Source: Pelagibaculum spongiae (GTDB taxonomy: Bacteria > Pseudomonadota > Gammaproteobacteria > Enterobacterales > Pelagibaculaceae). From it: 64,000 nt of DNA. Below are positions 1-7,907 of this stretch, one piece after another; within the stretch, counting starts at the first letter, position 1; each line of letters opens with the position of its first letter. The stretch is taken from positions 32,014 to 96,013 of the forward strand of contig NZ_QDDL01000014.1 in the NCBI RefSeq assembly GCF_003097315.1, in the 5' to 3' direction. Position numbers and translations under genes: made by a program. The notes below the pieces were generated by a model. It ran no database searches. It had not been told where the DNA came from and saw nothing but the letters and a program-made list of their open reading frames with translations.

Positions 1-60
1 ATGCAGTCAATTGTTACATGGCTTGATTTTGATCTTTCTAATCGAGCAGTCATAGTATGA
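1..60 (+). CDS. Possible 3' end of an upstream gene
   Basis: The first 60 bases read as 19 open codons ending in TGA at 58-60. The frame begins exactly at the window edge, so this may be the tail of a gene that starts upstream. The peptide (ending LSNRAVIV) is too short to assign. It lies 13 bp before the next gene. It could equally be chance. Confidence 0.2.
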   Translation: MQSIVTWLDFDLSNRAVIV

Positions 61-73
61 GCATAAAAAAAGT

Positions 74-571
74 ATGAACATAAAAAAAATAACCATTAAA
101 CAAGCTGAACATTCTGACATTGAGCATCTGACCGCTTTGTTGCTTGCGCTAGACCAATTTCATTTTGATATGCGACCCAATAAATTTCGTTCTCCGAAAG
201 AAATGGCTCAAAAGCGAATAGAGAAAGATATTTTTTCTCTTTACCAATCAGGAAAAATCAATGTTTTTTTAGCAGCCTGCGATGGCAAAACAATCGGTAT
301 GGTTTCAGGTCAGTTAAGAGACCATGAATCGATTATCTCCAAGCCGAAAAAAATAGGTTTTGTTAACGAACTCGTTGTTCTTGAACCCTATCGTGGTACG
401 TTAGCGGCGACCCAGCTAGTAGATGCGATTGAACAGTATTTTACTGAGCAAGGCGCAGTTGAATTTAGCTTGAGTGTTGCCAGCTTTAATCAGAGAGCAC
501 TCAACTTCTATAGCAAACTTGGCTACGCTTCTGAATCACAGCAGCTGATCAAAACAGTCAGTTCTTATTAG
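74..571 (+). CDS. GNAT family N-acetyltransferase
   Basis: This 165-residue protein has the size and pattern of a single-domain GCN5-related acetyltransferase, which moves an acetyl group from acetyl-CoA to an amine. A central beta strand (FVNELVVLEPYRG) leads into a motif-A-like loop RGTLAATQLVD near residues 105-115, although the usual Q/RxxGxG/A loop is only loosely kept. The C-terminal ALNFYSKLGY is the typical motif-B ending of the family. The substrate cannot be told from sequence. It stands alone, with no obvious operon partner, and a gap of about 210 bp follows. Confidence 0.85.
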   Translation: MNIKKITIKQAEHSDIEHLTALLLALDQFHFDMRPNKFRSPKEMAQKRIEKDIFSLYQSGKINVFLAACDGKTIGMVSGQLRDHESIISKPKKIGFVNELVVLEPYRGTLAATQLVDAIEQYFTEQGAVEFSLSVASFNQRALNFYSKLGYASESQQLIKTVSSY

Positions 572-848
572 CCGAACTCAATCATTCAGGCATCAAAACT
601 ACCTGTTTTCTCTATGTTTTATTCAAGCTATTTTATTGCGTTTACTGTTTTATTTCAATCAATATTGTTAACAATTTCACTGGAAAAATATTCTGCAGCT
701 AACGGCGGATAAAAAATCCATTCAAACACTATCGACATCAATTTCTGGCTGTGCTATTTCTGTAAATAATTAAAAAGAGCCTATGCAGATTTATGCGTTA
801 TCGATCCCGCTGTATCGATGCTTCTGTAAAAAGTGCCGGAGAGCTAAA

Positions 849-1667
849 ATGAGCAATATAAAAGAAAATCCACTGGAGCGTATTTTGAGGTTGTCCCACT
901 TCGAGCCTGCACATAGAACGGAGTTCTACTCTGTATTGTTAGACTCGACTATTTATGTTTTAGGGAGAATGCTCGATGCTAAAAATAATACCGAAGGCTG
1001 CGCCAATGTAGCGCTAGGTGACAAGGTATCTATTCGCAGTTGGGAAAGGCGCGACGGTAGCTCGATGATTCCTTTCTTTAGCTCACTTGAGGTTTTACAG
1101 AAGTCCGCCGGTAGTGATGAGCCCTACTTGGCCGTGCCTGCAAAGTCGCTGTTTGAAATGACTAAGGGGCAAACCCTCGCGCTAAACCCCAAGTCAGATT
1201 ATAAAAAAGAGTTTGATGCTGATGAGGTGCAACAACTGCTATCGATTAATTTAAGCCGTGAAGTGAATCAGCGAGTGATACAAAAACAGGCCAAAGTGGT
1301 ATTAGGACAGCCAGCTAAATATCCAACGGCGATGGTAGATCAACTTACCCAGCTTCTGGCTAGACATTCTGCGGTTAATAAAGGTTATTTTCTGCTAATG
1401 CATGATAAATCAGCAGGCGCCAAACCCAGGTTGGTGGTTGGTTTTCTGGTGGATGAAGTAGATCCGCAGCAGCCATTTGAACTGCTATCAAAGCAGGCCA
1501 GTGAAGTGATTGCGCAATCTGCACCACAGGGTCAACCGGTTGATCTTTATCGAGTGATCGAAAATAAGCCCGGTTTAAGCCAATTCTTTATTCAGAAAAC
1601 CCAAGCTTTTTATGATCGCAGCTGGGGCAGCAAATTATGTGTTTCGCTGGGACATGGAAAAGCCTAG
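849..1667 (+). CDS. sseB: SseB family protein
   Basis: The protein resembles enhanced serine sensitivity protein SseB. An N-terminal SseB domain (NPLERILRLSHFEPAHRTEFYSVLL onward, with IPFFSSLEVL and YLAVPAKSLFEM) is followed by the SseB C-terminal domain (LLARHSAVNKGYF to the end). I chose the ATG at 849 over an in-frame ATG at 783 because GGAGAG sits just upstream and the homologous region starts there; the 22 extra residues look like untranslated leader. The biochemical role of the family is poorly known. It is monocistronic here. Confidence 0.75.
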   Translation: MSNIKENPLERILRLSHFEPAHRTEFYSVLLDSTIYVLGRMLDAKNNTEGCANVALGDKVSIRSWERRDGSSMIPFFSSLEVLQKSAGSDEPYLAVPAKSLFEMTKGQTLALNPKSDYKKEFDADEVQQLLSINLSREVNQRVIQKQAKVVLGQPAKYPTAMVDQLTQLLARHSAVNKGYFLLMHDKSAGAKPRLVVGFLVDEVDPQQPFELLSKQASEVIAQSAPQGQPVDLYRVIENKPGLSQFFIQKTQAFYDRSWGSKLCVSLGHGKA

Positions 1668-2061
1668 CAGTAACTGAATAATTGATTCTTCACAGGCTGT
1701 AATGCTCATTGCAGCCTGACACTCTTCTAGAATTTTATTAGGACTTGGTAATCTGTCTGGCTCAATATTTTTTAAAGCGATTAAAACTGCACAATCTGAA
1801 TAAACATGTATTTAAAAACCAACAATAGGCCGCAGAAACTTTTATCCATAGGTGCCATTTTCAGTAAGAAATATTACTAGAAATCTATGTAATATTTGGT
1901 ATGACTAATATTGCTGTTGATTGGAATTAGCCTTAGCTCGTCAGTTGAATTTAATGGTGGAAGTTGCCGTAACTTGTCGACTTCAGGCATTCTCTAGTTT
2001 CATGATTAATCAATAGTCATGACTTGACCGACTCTTTTGAAATAACCAGGAGCAGAGCGCA
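1668..2061. other. Intergenic region, no supported gene
   Basis: No convincing gene lies between the SseB-like gene and the MmcQ-like gene. On the minus strand a stretch around 1660-1810 stays open for nearly 60 codons and reads like protein (it includes LIALKNIEPDRLPSPNKIL), but it has no upstream start codon or ribosome site. It may be a decayed gene end. Otherwise the region is AT-rich and featureless. Confidence 0.35.
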
Positions 2062-2439
2062 ATGCTTGAGCAATACATACAGCAGCTACCGGGAGTGAAA
2101 GCCAGCTACCCGTTTGGTAAGCAGGTTTGTGTCTATAAGGTTGTTGGCAAAATGTTTGCGCTGTTGACTGAAGGCCAGTTACCGCAACAAATCAGTCTTA
2201 AGGCTTTGCCTGCAGATGTTACCTTTCTGATAGATCAGTTTGAGGCGGTTAGCCCCGGGTATCATCTAAATAAAAAACATTGGATCACGGTCTCTTTACA
2301 TTCATCTACAGATGCAACGTCTAACGCTGGCAGTGAGTTATCTGAAAATATGCTGCAAGATTTGGTTAGCGCGTCATATGCACTGGTGGTTGCCAAATTA
2401 ACCCGGGCTGATAAAGCATTGCTCGAGTCAGTATCCTAA
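2062..2439 (+). CDS. MmcQ/YjbR family protein
   Basis: This 125-residue protein fits the MmcQ/YjbR family, a CyaY-like fold of about 115-125 residues proposed to bind DNA. Typical features are the N-terminal GVKASYPFGKQVCVYKVVGKMFAL, the middle SPGYHLNKKHWITV with the conserved HW pair, and the C-terminal LVSASYALVVAKL helix. A good AGGAGC ribosome site lies 10 bp before the ATG. Its job is not established and the neighbours give no clue. Confidence 0.85.
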   Translation: MLEQYIQQLPGVKASYPFGKQVCVYKVVGKMFALLTEGQLPQQISLKALPADVTFLIDQFEAVSPGYHLNKKHWITVSLHSSTDATSNAGSELSENMLQDLVSASYALVVAKLTRADKALLESVS

Positions 2440-2564
2440 GGCAAAGTTTCTACTGGGCCTAGCGAAGAGTCAACCGACCTTAGTTGTGACTGTGTTAATC
2501 TGGCTGCCTATTTAAAGCCAGTCCGTTTTCAACGGATTGCTGCTCTGTTGGAGATGAAGTTTCA

Positions 2565-3347
2565 GTGGATGTTTTGGGTTTTTCTGTCGAGTTATTGGTG
2601 TTTTTATTTTCTGTTTCAGTGGTCGCGGGTTGTATCGATACCTTGGCAGGAGGTGGTGGTTTGATCTCTTTGCCAGCGCTAATTGTCAGCGGCGTTCCAC
2701 CGTTAGCGGCGCTGGGCACTAACAAGTTGCAGGGCAGCATGGGCACCGCAACCGCGACTTTTATGATGCTGAAGAAAAAACAGGTGCGTTGGCAAGATGT
2801 TCGCTTATTAATGCTAGCGGCGTTTATTGGTTCAACTGCAGGCACTATTGCCGTTCAGTTTATTAATACCGATGCTTTGAATTTTATTATTCCGTTAGTT
2901 TTATTATTGATTGCTATTTATTTTATTTGTTCACCTTCTTTAGGCAAAAAAAATAATGTAGCAAAGTTACAGAAGGTCGCCAGTAAAAGCTACCGCCGAT
3001 TTGTTGTGCCAATAATTGGCGGTTACGACGGTATGTTTGGCCCGGGCACCGGCTCCTTTTTTGCTTTGGCTGGAGTATCGTTACGAGGCCAAGGTTTGAT
3101 TGAATCAACCGCGATTGCTAAAACACTCAATTTCGCTACCAATATTGCTTCCTTAATAGTGTTTTTAATCGCAGGGAAAGTCGTTTGGGCAGCAGGCCTA
3201 TTAATGATGGTTGGCCAGTTTATAGGGGCCTGGGTTGGTAGCCATTTTCTGGTGAAGATTAACCCTCAATACTTGCGAGTAATTGTGGTTGTGATGTGCC
3301 TTGGCATGTTAGCTAAATATGGGCACAGCTTAGGCTGGTTGGCTTAA
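2565..3347 (+). CDS. TSUP family membrane transporter (TauE/SafE type)
   Basis: A 260-residue polytopic inner-membrane protein of the sulfite exporter TauE/SafE (TSUP) family, related to YfcA. It has about eight hydrophobic segments and the two family repeats; the first contains GCIDTLAGGGGLISLPALI and the second GGYDGMFGPGTGSFFALAG. These proteins are thought to move sulfur-containing organic anions, but the substrate is unknown here. The start is GTG at 2565 with GGAG upstream. It is followed 27 bp later by an ABM-domain gene on the same strand, so the two may be cotranscribed. Confidence 0.9.
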   Translation: MDVLGFSVELLVFLFSVSVVAGCIDTLAGGGGLISLPALIVSGVPPLAALGTNKLQGSMGTATATFMMLKKKQVRWQDVRLLMLAAFIGSTAGTIAVQFINTDALNFIIPLVLLLIAIYFICSPSLGKKNNVAKLQKVASKSYRRFVVPIIGGYDGMFGPGTGSFFALAGVSLRGQGLIESTAIAKTLNFATNIASLIVFLIAGKVVWAAGLLMMVGQFIGAWVGSHFLVKINPQYLRVIVVVMCLGMLAKYGHSLGWLA

Positions 3348-3374
3348 TCATTATAAAAATTAGGCAAGTTATTT

Positions 3375-3713
3375 ATGTCTCTTGTTAATGAACCGTTAAT
3401 TGCACAAACGTCGAAGCCACCTTATTACGCGGTGATTTTTAGCTCATTGCTGCAGCCAGATTCAGCTGAAAATGGTTATTCCGATATGGCCAATACCATG
3501 GTTGAACTCGCACAGCAGCAATCTGGCTATTTGGGTGTGGAATCTGCTAGAGAAGCACTAGGCATTACCGTGTCTTACTGGAAAGATTTGGAGTCAATCA
3601 AGGTATGGAAAGCCAATGTCGATCATCTGCAAGCGCAAAAACTGGGCCGAGAAAAATGGTATGCCAGTTATAAAGTGCGGATTGCTCGGGTCGATAAAGA
3701 ATATGGTATTTAA
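3375..3713 (+). CDS. Antibiotic biosynthesis monooxygenase (ABM) domain protein
   Basis: A 112-residue protein of the dimeric alpha/beta ABM fold. It has the family pattern of an N-terminal strand (YYAVIFSSLL), a helix with MVELAQQQSGYLGVES, and a C-terminal YWKDLESIKVWKANVDHLQAQ that matches the usual SYWRDLESIxAWKxxxxH signature. Members range from heme-degrading enzymes to quinol monooxygenases to proteins with no known reaction, so the substrate is open. It lies between a TSUP exporter and an SMR pump on the same strand with short gaps, possibly one operon. Confidence 0.85.
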   Translation: MSLVNEPLIAQTSKPPYYAVIFSSLLQPDSAENGYSDMANTMVELAQQQSGYLGVESAREALGITVSYWKDLESIKVWKANVDHLQAQKLGREKWYASYKVRIARVDKEYGI

Positions 3714-3750
3714 AATATGAATTTTAATTTTAATAAATGAGCAGTATTTA

Positions 3751-4077
3751 ATGGCATATGTTTATTTGGTGATTGCGATTGTAGCTGAAGTGATCGGAAC
3801 CAATGCAATGGTTGCATCTGATGGGTTTTCCAAAATATGGCCTAGCAGCCTGACGGTTGTTGGTTATGCTATTTCATTTTATTGTTTATCTCTGGTGTTA
3901 AAAACCATACCGGTAGGCATTGCCTATGCGATTTGGTCGGGAATGGGCATTGTACTGGTTACCGCGATTGCCGTTGTTATTTATAAACAAGTGCCAGACT
4001 GGCCAGCGATTGTCGGCATGACATTGATTGTTTCAGGTGTGGCGGTGATTCAATTGTTTTCAAAAATGTCGGGGTGA
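3751..4077 (+). CDS. SMR family multidrug efflux protein (EmrE/QacE-like)
   Basis: A 108-residue protein with four membrane helices, the normal size of small multidrug resistance transporters, which work as antiparallel dimers exchanging protons for cationic drugs. The essential membrane glutamate is present at residue 13 in the first helix (IVAEVIGTNAM), and the family signature IPVGIAYAIWSGMGIV is intact. It should therefore be functional. It ends an apparent run of three plus-strand genes. Drug efflux rather than guanidinium export cannot be settled from sequence. Confidence 0.92.
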   Translation: MAYVYLVIAIVAEVIGTNAMVASDGFSKIWPSSLTVVGYAISFYCLSLVLKTIPVGIAYAIWSGMGIVLVTAIAVVIYKQVPDWPAIVGMTLIVSGVAVIQLFSKMSG

Positions 4078-4418
4078 TTAGTTGGTTGTTTTTATTGTTG
4101 AAAGGTTTGGTTTCTAAATAACGAAAAACTCGCATCTTAGAAAACACATATGCATACGATTAATCGTTGCACTTGTTTTTACATTATTGAACAAACATGT
4201 CGCATATAAACCCGGGTAAGCTTACGGCGTACCCGACAATGTAAGTGTCTTATGCGAATGCTTACGTAACAATTAATACCAAGCAACAATTAATACCAAG
4301 CAAAAAATAATACCAACCAAAAAACTTAAATTTTCAGAATCTTCTTACACCAGTTAATATTAGAAAATCACCGAAATTAGCTGCTTATACGGCGATAGGA
4401 ATGGATTGAAAAGTCTTA
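4078..4418. other. Intergenic region rich in small palindromes
   Basis: This stretch between convergent genes encodes nothing visible. It holds a perfect 12-bp palindrome (ACGATTAATCGT, 4156-4167), a nested inverted repeat (CGCATA at 4201 with TATGCG at 4251, and CGGGTA at 4213 with TACCCG at 4230), and a short 17-bp tandem repeat listed separately. It could be the remains of a small mobile element. Confidence 0.5.
4268..4318. repeat. 17-bp tandem repeat, about three units
   Basis: The unit AACAATTAATACCAAGC occurs twice in perfect copies (4268-4284 and 4285-4301), followed by a diverged third copy to 4318. It lies in non-coding DNA and has no evident function. Confidence 0.85.
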
Positions 4419-4706
4419 CTACACAGCTTTGAGTTTCACATCTTCGCTCAACGTAACTGACAGTGCACCCGAACGTTCAATCATTTTTACTATGACAGAT
4501 TGGATGGTTTCATCTTCACGAATATCGTTTTCGGTAGTGAAGGTTTCAACTTGAGGCTCTTTGCCTTCTTCTGCGACAAATTCAAGGTGTACTTCAGTAG
4601 CCAGTTTTTCATTCGGTCCGTAATAGGTGATGGCGATTGCTGGATAGCCCTTGAATCCTGCCTTGGCTTTTTTAGAGATTCTTTTTTTAGATTTTTCTAA
4701 ATTCAT
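4419..4706 (-). CDS. Conserved hypothetical protein, 95 residues
   Basis: I recognise this only as an uncharacterised gammaproteobacterial family. The N-terminus is strongly basic (KSKKRISKKAKAGFKGYP), followed by AIAITYYGPNEKLATEVHLEFV and an acidic C-terminal half. The mix of a lysine-rich tail and a compact domain could suit nucleic-acid binding, but that is inference. A good ribosome site (AAAGGATACATCACT) precedes the ATG at 4706. It stands alone on the minus strand. Confidence 0.75.
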   Translation of the reverse strand: MNLEKSKKRISKKAKAGFKGYPAIAITYYGPNEKLATEVHLEFVAEEGKEPQVETFTTENDIREDETIQSVIVKMIERSGALSVTLSEDVKLKAV

Positions 4707-4894
4707 AGTGATGTATCCTTTTCAAACGGATTAACGAGCCGGTGGATTAACTTATTTCCAATTTAACTCAGCTGGCTAAGTTACTTATTGAAAATGAATT
4801 TCAGCTGCTGGAAATTATAGGTATGCTTGGGTCTGTCTTAAGTGTGGTTGCTTTCTGCTCAAGTATATTGCCGGATTATCGGGCTATGTTCTAG

Positions 4895-5539
4895 TTACAA
4901 TTGAAGCTCATCTGCGAGTCGTTTCAGATCGGTTGCCAAAGGTGCGATAAATGTTTGTTCCATTTGGGGAAGGTGAACCATATGACAGTGAAGTGCCTGG
5001 CGAGGGTGCCTGTTGCAAGGCGGGTTGCAGTACCATTCTTCTCCCACTATTGGGTGGCCGAGGTGACTTAAATGAATTCTAATTTGATGGGTCCTACCGG
5101 TGAATATGTTGACCGTTACCAGCGAATGCTCTGGGCCTTTTTTGGTGACGGTAAATTGACTGTGGGCACTTTTTCCATCGGGTGTAATGCCAAGGCTTCG
5201 CTGATCAATCTTGCCGATTGCGCCAAACTCTTCGCACTGATTCCAGGTTGGATTTCCATGAACAATGGCCAAGTATTCTTTCACTGAATTATGGTCTTCG
5301 AGTGCTTTTTTGTAGATAGAAACCAACCGTTTTTCTGTAACAAAAAGGTTAACGCCGCTGGTGTCTGCATCAAGCTGGTGAACTGCCCATACCATTGTTC
5401 CATGTCGCTGCATCAGCCAATATTGCAGGCAGTCATCGTCATCTAGTGAACGTCCAGAAGTGGGGATATTAAAAGGCTTATCTACAACTAAAAGGCCGTT
5501 TTTTTGGTAGATAATGCGTGCTTCAAGATCATCGATCAC
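4895..5539 (-). CDS. RluA family RNA pseudouridine synthase
   Basis: This 214-residue enzyme belongs to the RluA branch of pseudouridine synthases, which isomerise uridine in rRNA or tRNA. The catalytic motif is HQLDADTSG, with Asp57 as the predicted nucleophile; the usual arginine before LD is glutamine here. The family strand GRTHQIRIHLSHLGHPIVGEEWY is intact. It has no S4 domain and is shorter than RluC/RluD, closer to the RluA and TruC size class, so the exact target is uncertain. Confidence 0.88.
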   Translation of the reverse strand: MIDDLEARIIYQKNGLLVVDKPFNIPTSGRSLDDDDCLQYWLMQRHGTMVWAVHQLDADTSGVNLFVTEKRLVSIYKKALEDHNSVKEYLAIVHGNPTWNQCEEFGAIGKIDQRSLGITPDGKSAHSQFTVTKKGPEHSLVTVNIFTGRTHQIRIHLSHLGHPIVGEEWYCNPPCNRHPRQALHCHMVHLPQMEQTFIAPLATDLKRLADELQL

Positions 5540-5708
5540 AGCGACTTCCTTGTGGGTGGTGTTTGATAAAAGTTTGATAAAAAATAGTGATGAAAATTAA
5601 TTGCTACTCGAAATTATTTATTGATTATAAGTTATTTCCTTAGCCATCAATCTTGAATATAGGTGGCTAAAAATAACCTGGAATTTCAAAATAGGTAACG
5701 AGTTATGA

Positions 5709-5951
5709 TCAAGAGATAAGTCTTAAAAATCGAGTAGCTAAGATTCGTAGCCAAAACCACAAACTCCACAATAGCCCGGCAAATAACATCACTAATGCGT
5801 AGATGTCCTCTGGCTCAGGTTGACCATTTTGATAGCCGTTATACATCAGCATGCCTGCGGCAAATAAAATCACCCCATAGCAAAATTTCTCGAACAGATC
5901 TCGGTATTGACCGGCCAGTCTTAGAATCAGTTTTTGTAGCAGATTTTTCAT
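5709..5951 (-). CDS. Small membrane protein, 80 residues
   Basis: I do not recognise this protein. It has a basic amphipathic N-terminus (KNLLQKLILRLAGQYRDLFEKF), then two hydrophobic segments (YGVILFAAGMLMY and YALVMLFAGLLWSLWFWL) joined by a polar QNGQPEPED loop, so it likely spans the inner membrane twice. It lies on the same strand as the BLUF and RluA genes but is separated from each by more than 100 bp. Confidence 0.6.
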   Translation of the reverse strand: MKNLLQKLILRLAGQYRDLFEKFCYGVILFAAGMLMYNGYQNGQPEPEDIYALVMLFAGLLWSLWFWLRILATRFLRLIS

Positions 5952-6058
5952 TGGTCCAGTGTAACTGCGGCGAATCAGTTTACCGATAGTGATTTACCGG
6001 TGAATTGAATCACCGGCACAGATTTAGTGTTGGAAGCGGTGGTTTTAAAGCGAGGAGA

Positions 6059-6574
6059 TCAAGCTCTAACGCTATGGCGGCGAAAGCTCATTAGCAGCTT
6101 CATTGCCAAGGATGGTTGTTTGATTAATTCATCGCGCAGCAGGCCCACGGTCAGAAAATCGGTAATGCCAGCTTCGTCTGCTAGGTCATCAGCATAGGGG
6201 CCATAGTAGCCCATTTCCCATTCATTAAAGCGGCGTCTTTCGATGGGCCGCTTTAGTAGAGTGGTGACCATATGATGGCGAGGATCTTCACAAATGCGAC
6301 GATATAGCGCTTCAACTTGTTGCTGCTCACCTTCAATTGCCTGAATAAATAATCCTTCGCAATAAAGCAGCATGCCGGTAATTCCGATCCGCTGATTATT
6401 AGGACGTGCGCTGTGTAATAGCTGGCGGATTTGTTCGGCAGATATTTCTTCGGTGGCGGTGCTGGTGTAGACCAGCGAATATGCTCGGTTGTCCATAACC
6501 TGAGTTTTCTTTTCCTTGAATAACACAGCAAAAGTCTGGTCTTTGCTGGGCTGAATCGTTGTGAGTAAACTCAC
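6059..6574 (-). CDS. BLUF domain blue-light sensor protein
   Basis: The protein is a short BLUF (blue-light sensing using FAD) photoreceptor. The flavin-binding residues of the family can all be placed: the tyrosine in YSLVYTS, an asparagine in PNNQRIGITG, the glutamine in GLFIQAIEG, and the tryptophan/methionine pair in FNEWEMGYYG. No output domain is fused, so signalling would go through a partner protein. The start is unclear: ATG at 6574 gives 171 residues, but an in-frame ATG at 6496 (MDNRAYSLVY) matches the usual domain start. A PAS-GGDEF gene lies 126 bp upstream on the same strand and is a plausible partner. Confidence 0.92.
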   Translation of the reverse strand: MSLLTTIQPSKDQTFAVLFKEKKTQVMDNRAYSLVYTSTATEEISAEQIRQLLHSARPNNQRIGITGMLLYCEGLFIQAIEGEQQQVEALYRRICEDPRHHMVTTLLKRPIERRRFNEWEMGYYGPYADDLADEAGITDFLTVGLLRDELIKQPSLAMKLLMSFRRHSVRA

Positions 6575-6700
6575 AAAGCCAGTAGCTAATTAATCAATAG
6601 CGGCTTTTTTAGGTAGTTGACGAACTTAAGCGGAAAGATGATTTACTGAATTGGTATAAATCATCAAAGCAGGCAGAAATTTATTGATCATTGTAATGTT

Positions 6701-7666
6701 TTATAAATCGTAAATAATACTATCTCTGCCTGCTAGCTTGGCTTGATACATTAATTGATCGGCTCGGCGAACAATCGTCTCGGGCGAGTCAGTTGAGCAT
6801 GAGATAGTCGCACCGATAGACAAGGTGCAAATAATATCCAGATTGTCTGCTGCTGATGGTTTTTCAGAATGATGCGAGCTAATACCAATTAATGTGCCAC
6901 GAGTGATATCAGACAAGCGCTGGGCAATGATTTTCAATTTTTGTGGGCTGACTCTGGGCATGATCGCGACAAACTCTTCTCCACCCCAACGGCCTAGCAT
7001 GTCGCTATTTCGTAATGCTTGACTTAAATAATCTGATAGCTGCTTTAGCACTAGGTCACCGGCATCGTGGCCGTATTTATCATTAATGTTTTTAAAATGA
7101 TCAATATCAATAAATAGCAAGCCAAAATTAATTTTATGACGATGCATTTCAGCACAGCGAAGGCTGAGCTCTCGAAGTAGATGGCGGCGATTAGGCAAGC
7201 CAGTTAATTCGTCGAGTAATGCTTGGTCTGCCAGTTTTTTAAGGCGAGTTTCATTGCTTAGCTGACGTGAGATATCGCTAAAAATCTCTGTTGCACCAAT
7301 GATTTCCCCATCACGATCGGTCAGGGGGGCGGTGCGCACTTCAACCGCAACTTTGCGACCACTCTTGTGCTTGAGAAATAAACGACAACGATGCTTTTTA
7401 CCGCGTTCAATCACTGCGAGTAACGGACAGCCATTAATACAGACCGCTCGATCCTTTTGGTCGGTATGTCGCAAAATATTTTCATGGCAATGCCGTCCGA
7501 CGACCTCTTCTGCAGAAAAACCCGTGATTAATTCGGCTGCTTGATTCCAAAATAAGATACGCCTGTCCTTATCGACCACATACAAACCATCAGCTAACTG
7601 GTTGGCTAACTGTTCAAAATCAGGAAGTAACGGGCTGGAATAAGCTTGATTAGAAGCTTTGGGCAT
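6701..7666 (-). CDS. PAS-GGDEF diguanylate cyclase
   Basis: A 321-residue soluble protein that should make cyclic di-GMP from two GTP. The N-terminal PAS domain spans about residues 15-135 and includes a Cys/His-rich stretch (GRHCHENILRHTDQKDRAVC) seen in a subgroup of PAS-GGDEF proteins. The GGDEF domain starts at DELTGLPNRR near residue 152 and carries an intact GGEEF active site. An RxxD inhibitory site (RNSD) lies just before it, so product feedback is likely. No membrane segment is present. The BLUF gene follows on the same strand. Confidence 0.94.
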   Translation of the reverse strand: MPKASNQAYSSPLLPDFEQLANQLADGLYVVDKDRRILFWNQAAELITGFSAEEVVGRHCHENILRHTDQKDRAVCINGCPLLAVIERGKKHRCRLFLKHKSGRKVAVEVRTAPLTDRDGEIIGATEIFSDISRQLSNETRLKKLADQALLDELTGLPNRRHLLRELSLRCAEMHRHKINFGLLFIDIDHFKNINDKYGHDAGDLVLKQLSDYLSQALRNSDMLGRWGGEEFVAIMPRVSPQKLKIIAQRLSDITRGTLIGISSHHSEKPSAADNLDIICTLSIGATISCSTDSPETIVRRADQLMYQAKLAGRDSIIYDL

Positions 7667-7907
7667 TCAGATCTCCGGAAATACGATAGCCGAAATATAC
7701 TCTTAGAAAGCGGCGGGTCAAAATGTAACAAATTGATTTGTTATGTAACTTACCGATATTTAGCTGAAAGTGAGTGCTAACTGGTACTGTGATTTTATCC
7801 AGAGGTTATCTGCTGGTAGAATCGGTCAGGCTCTAGGGCCTGCTAGCAAAATAGTGATCAGGACTTGGCGAATTGAGTATTAAACTGGCTCCATAAAGGC
7901 GGACCCG

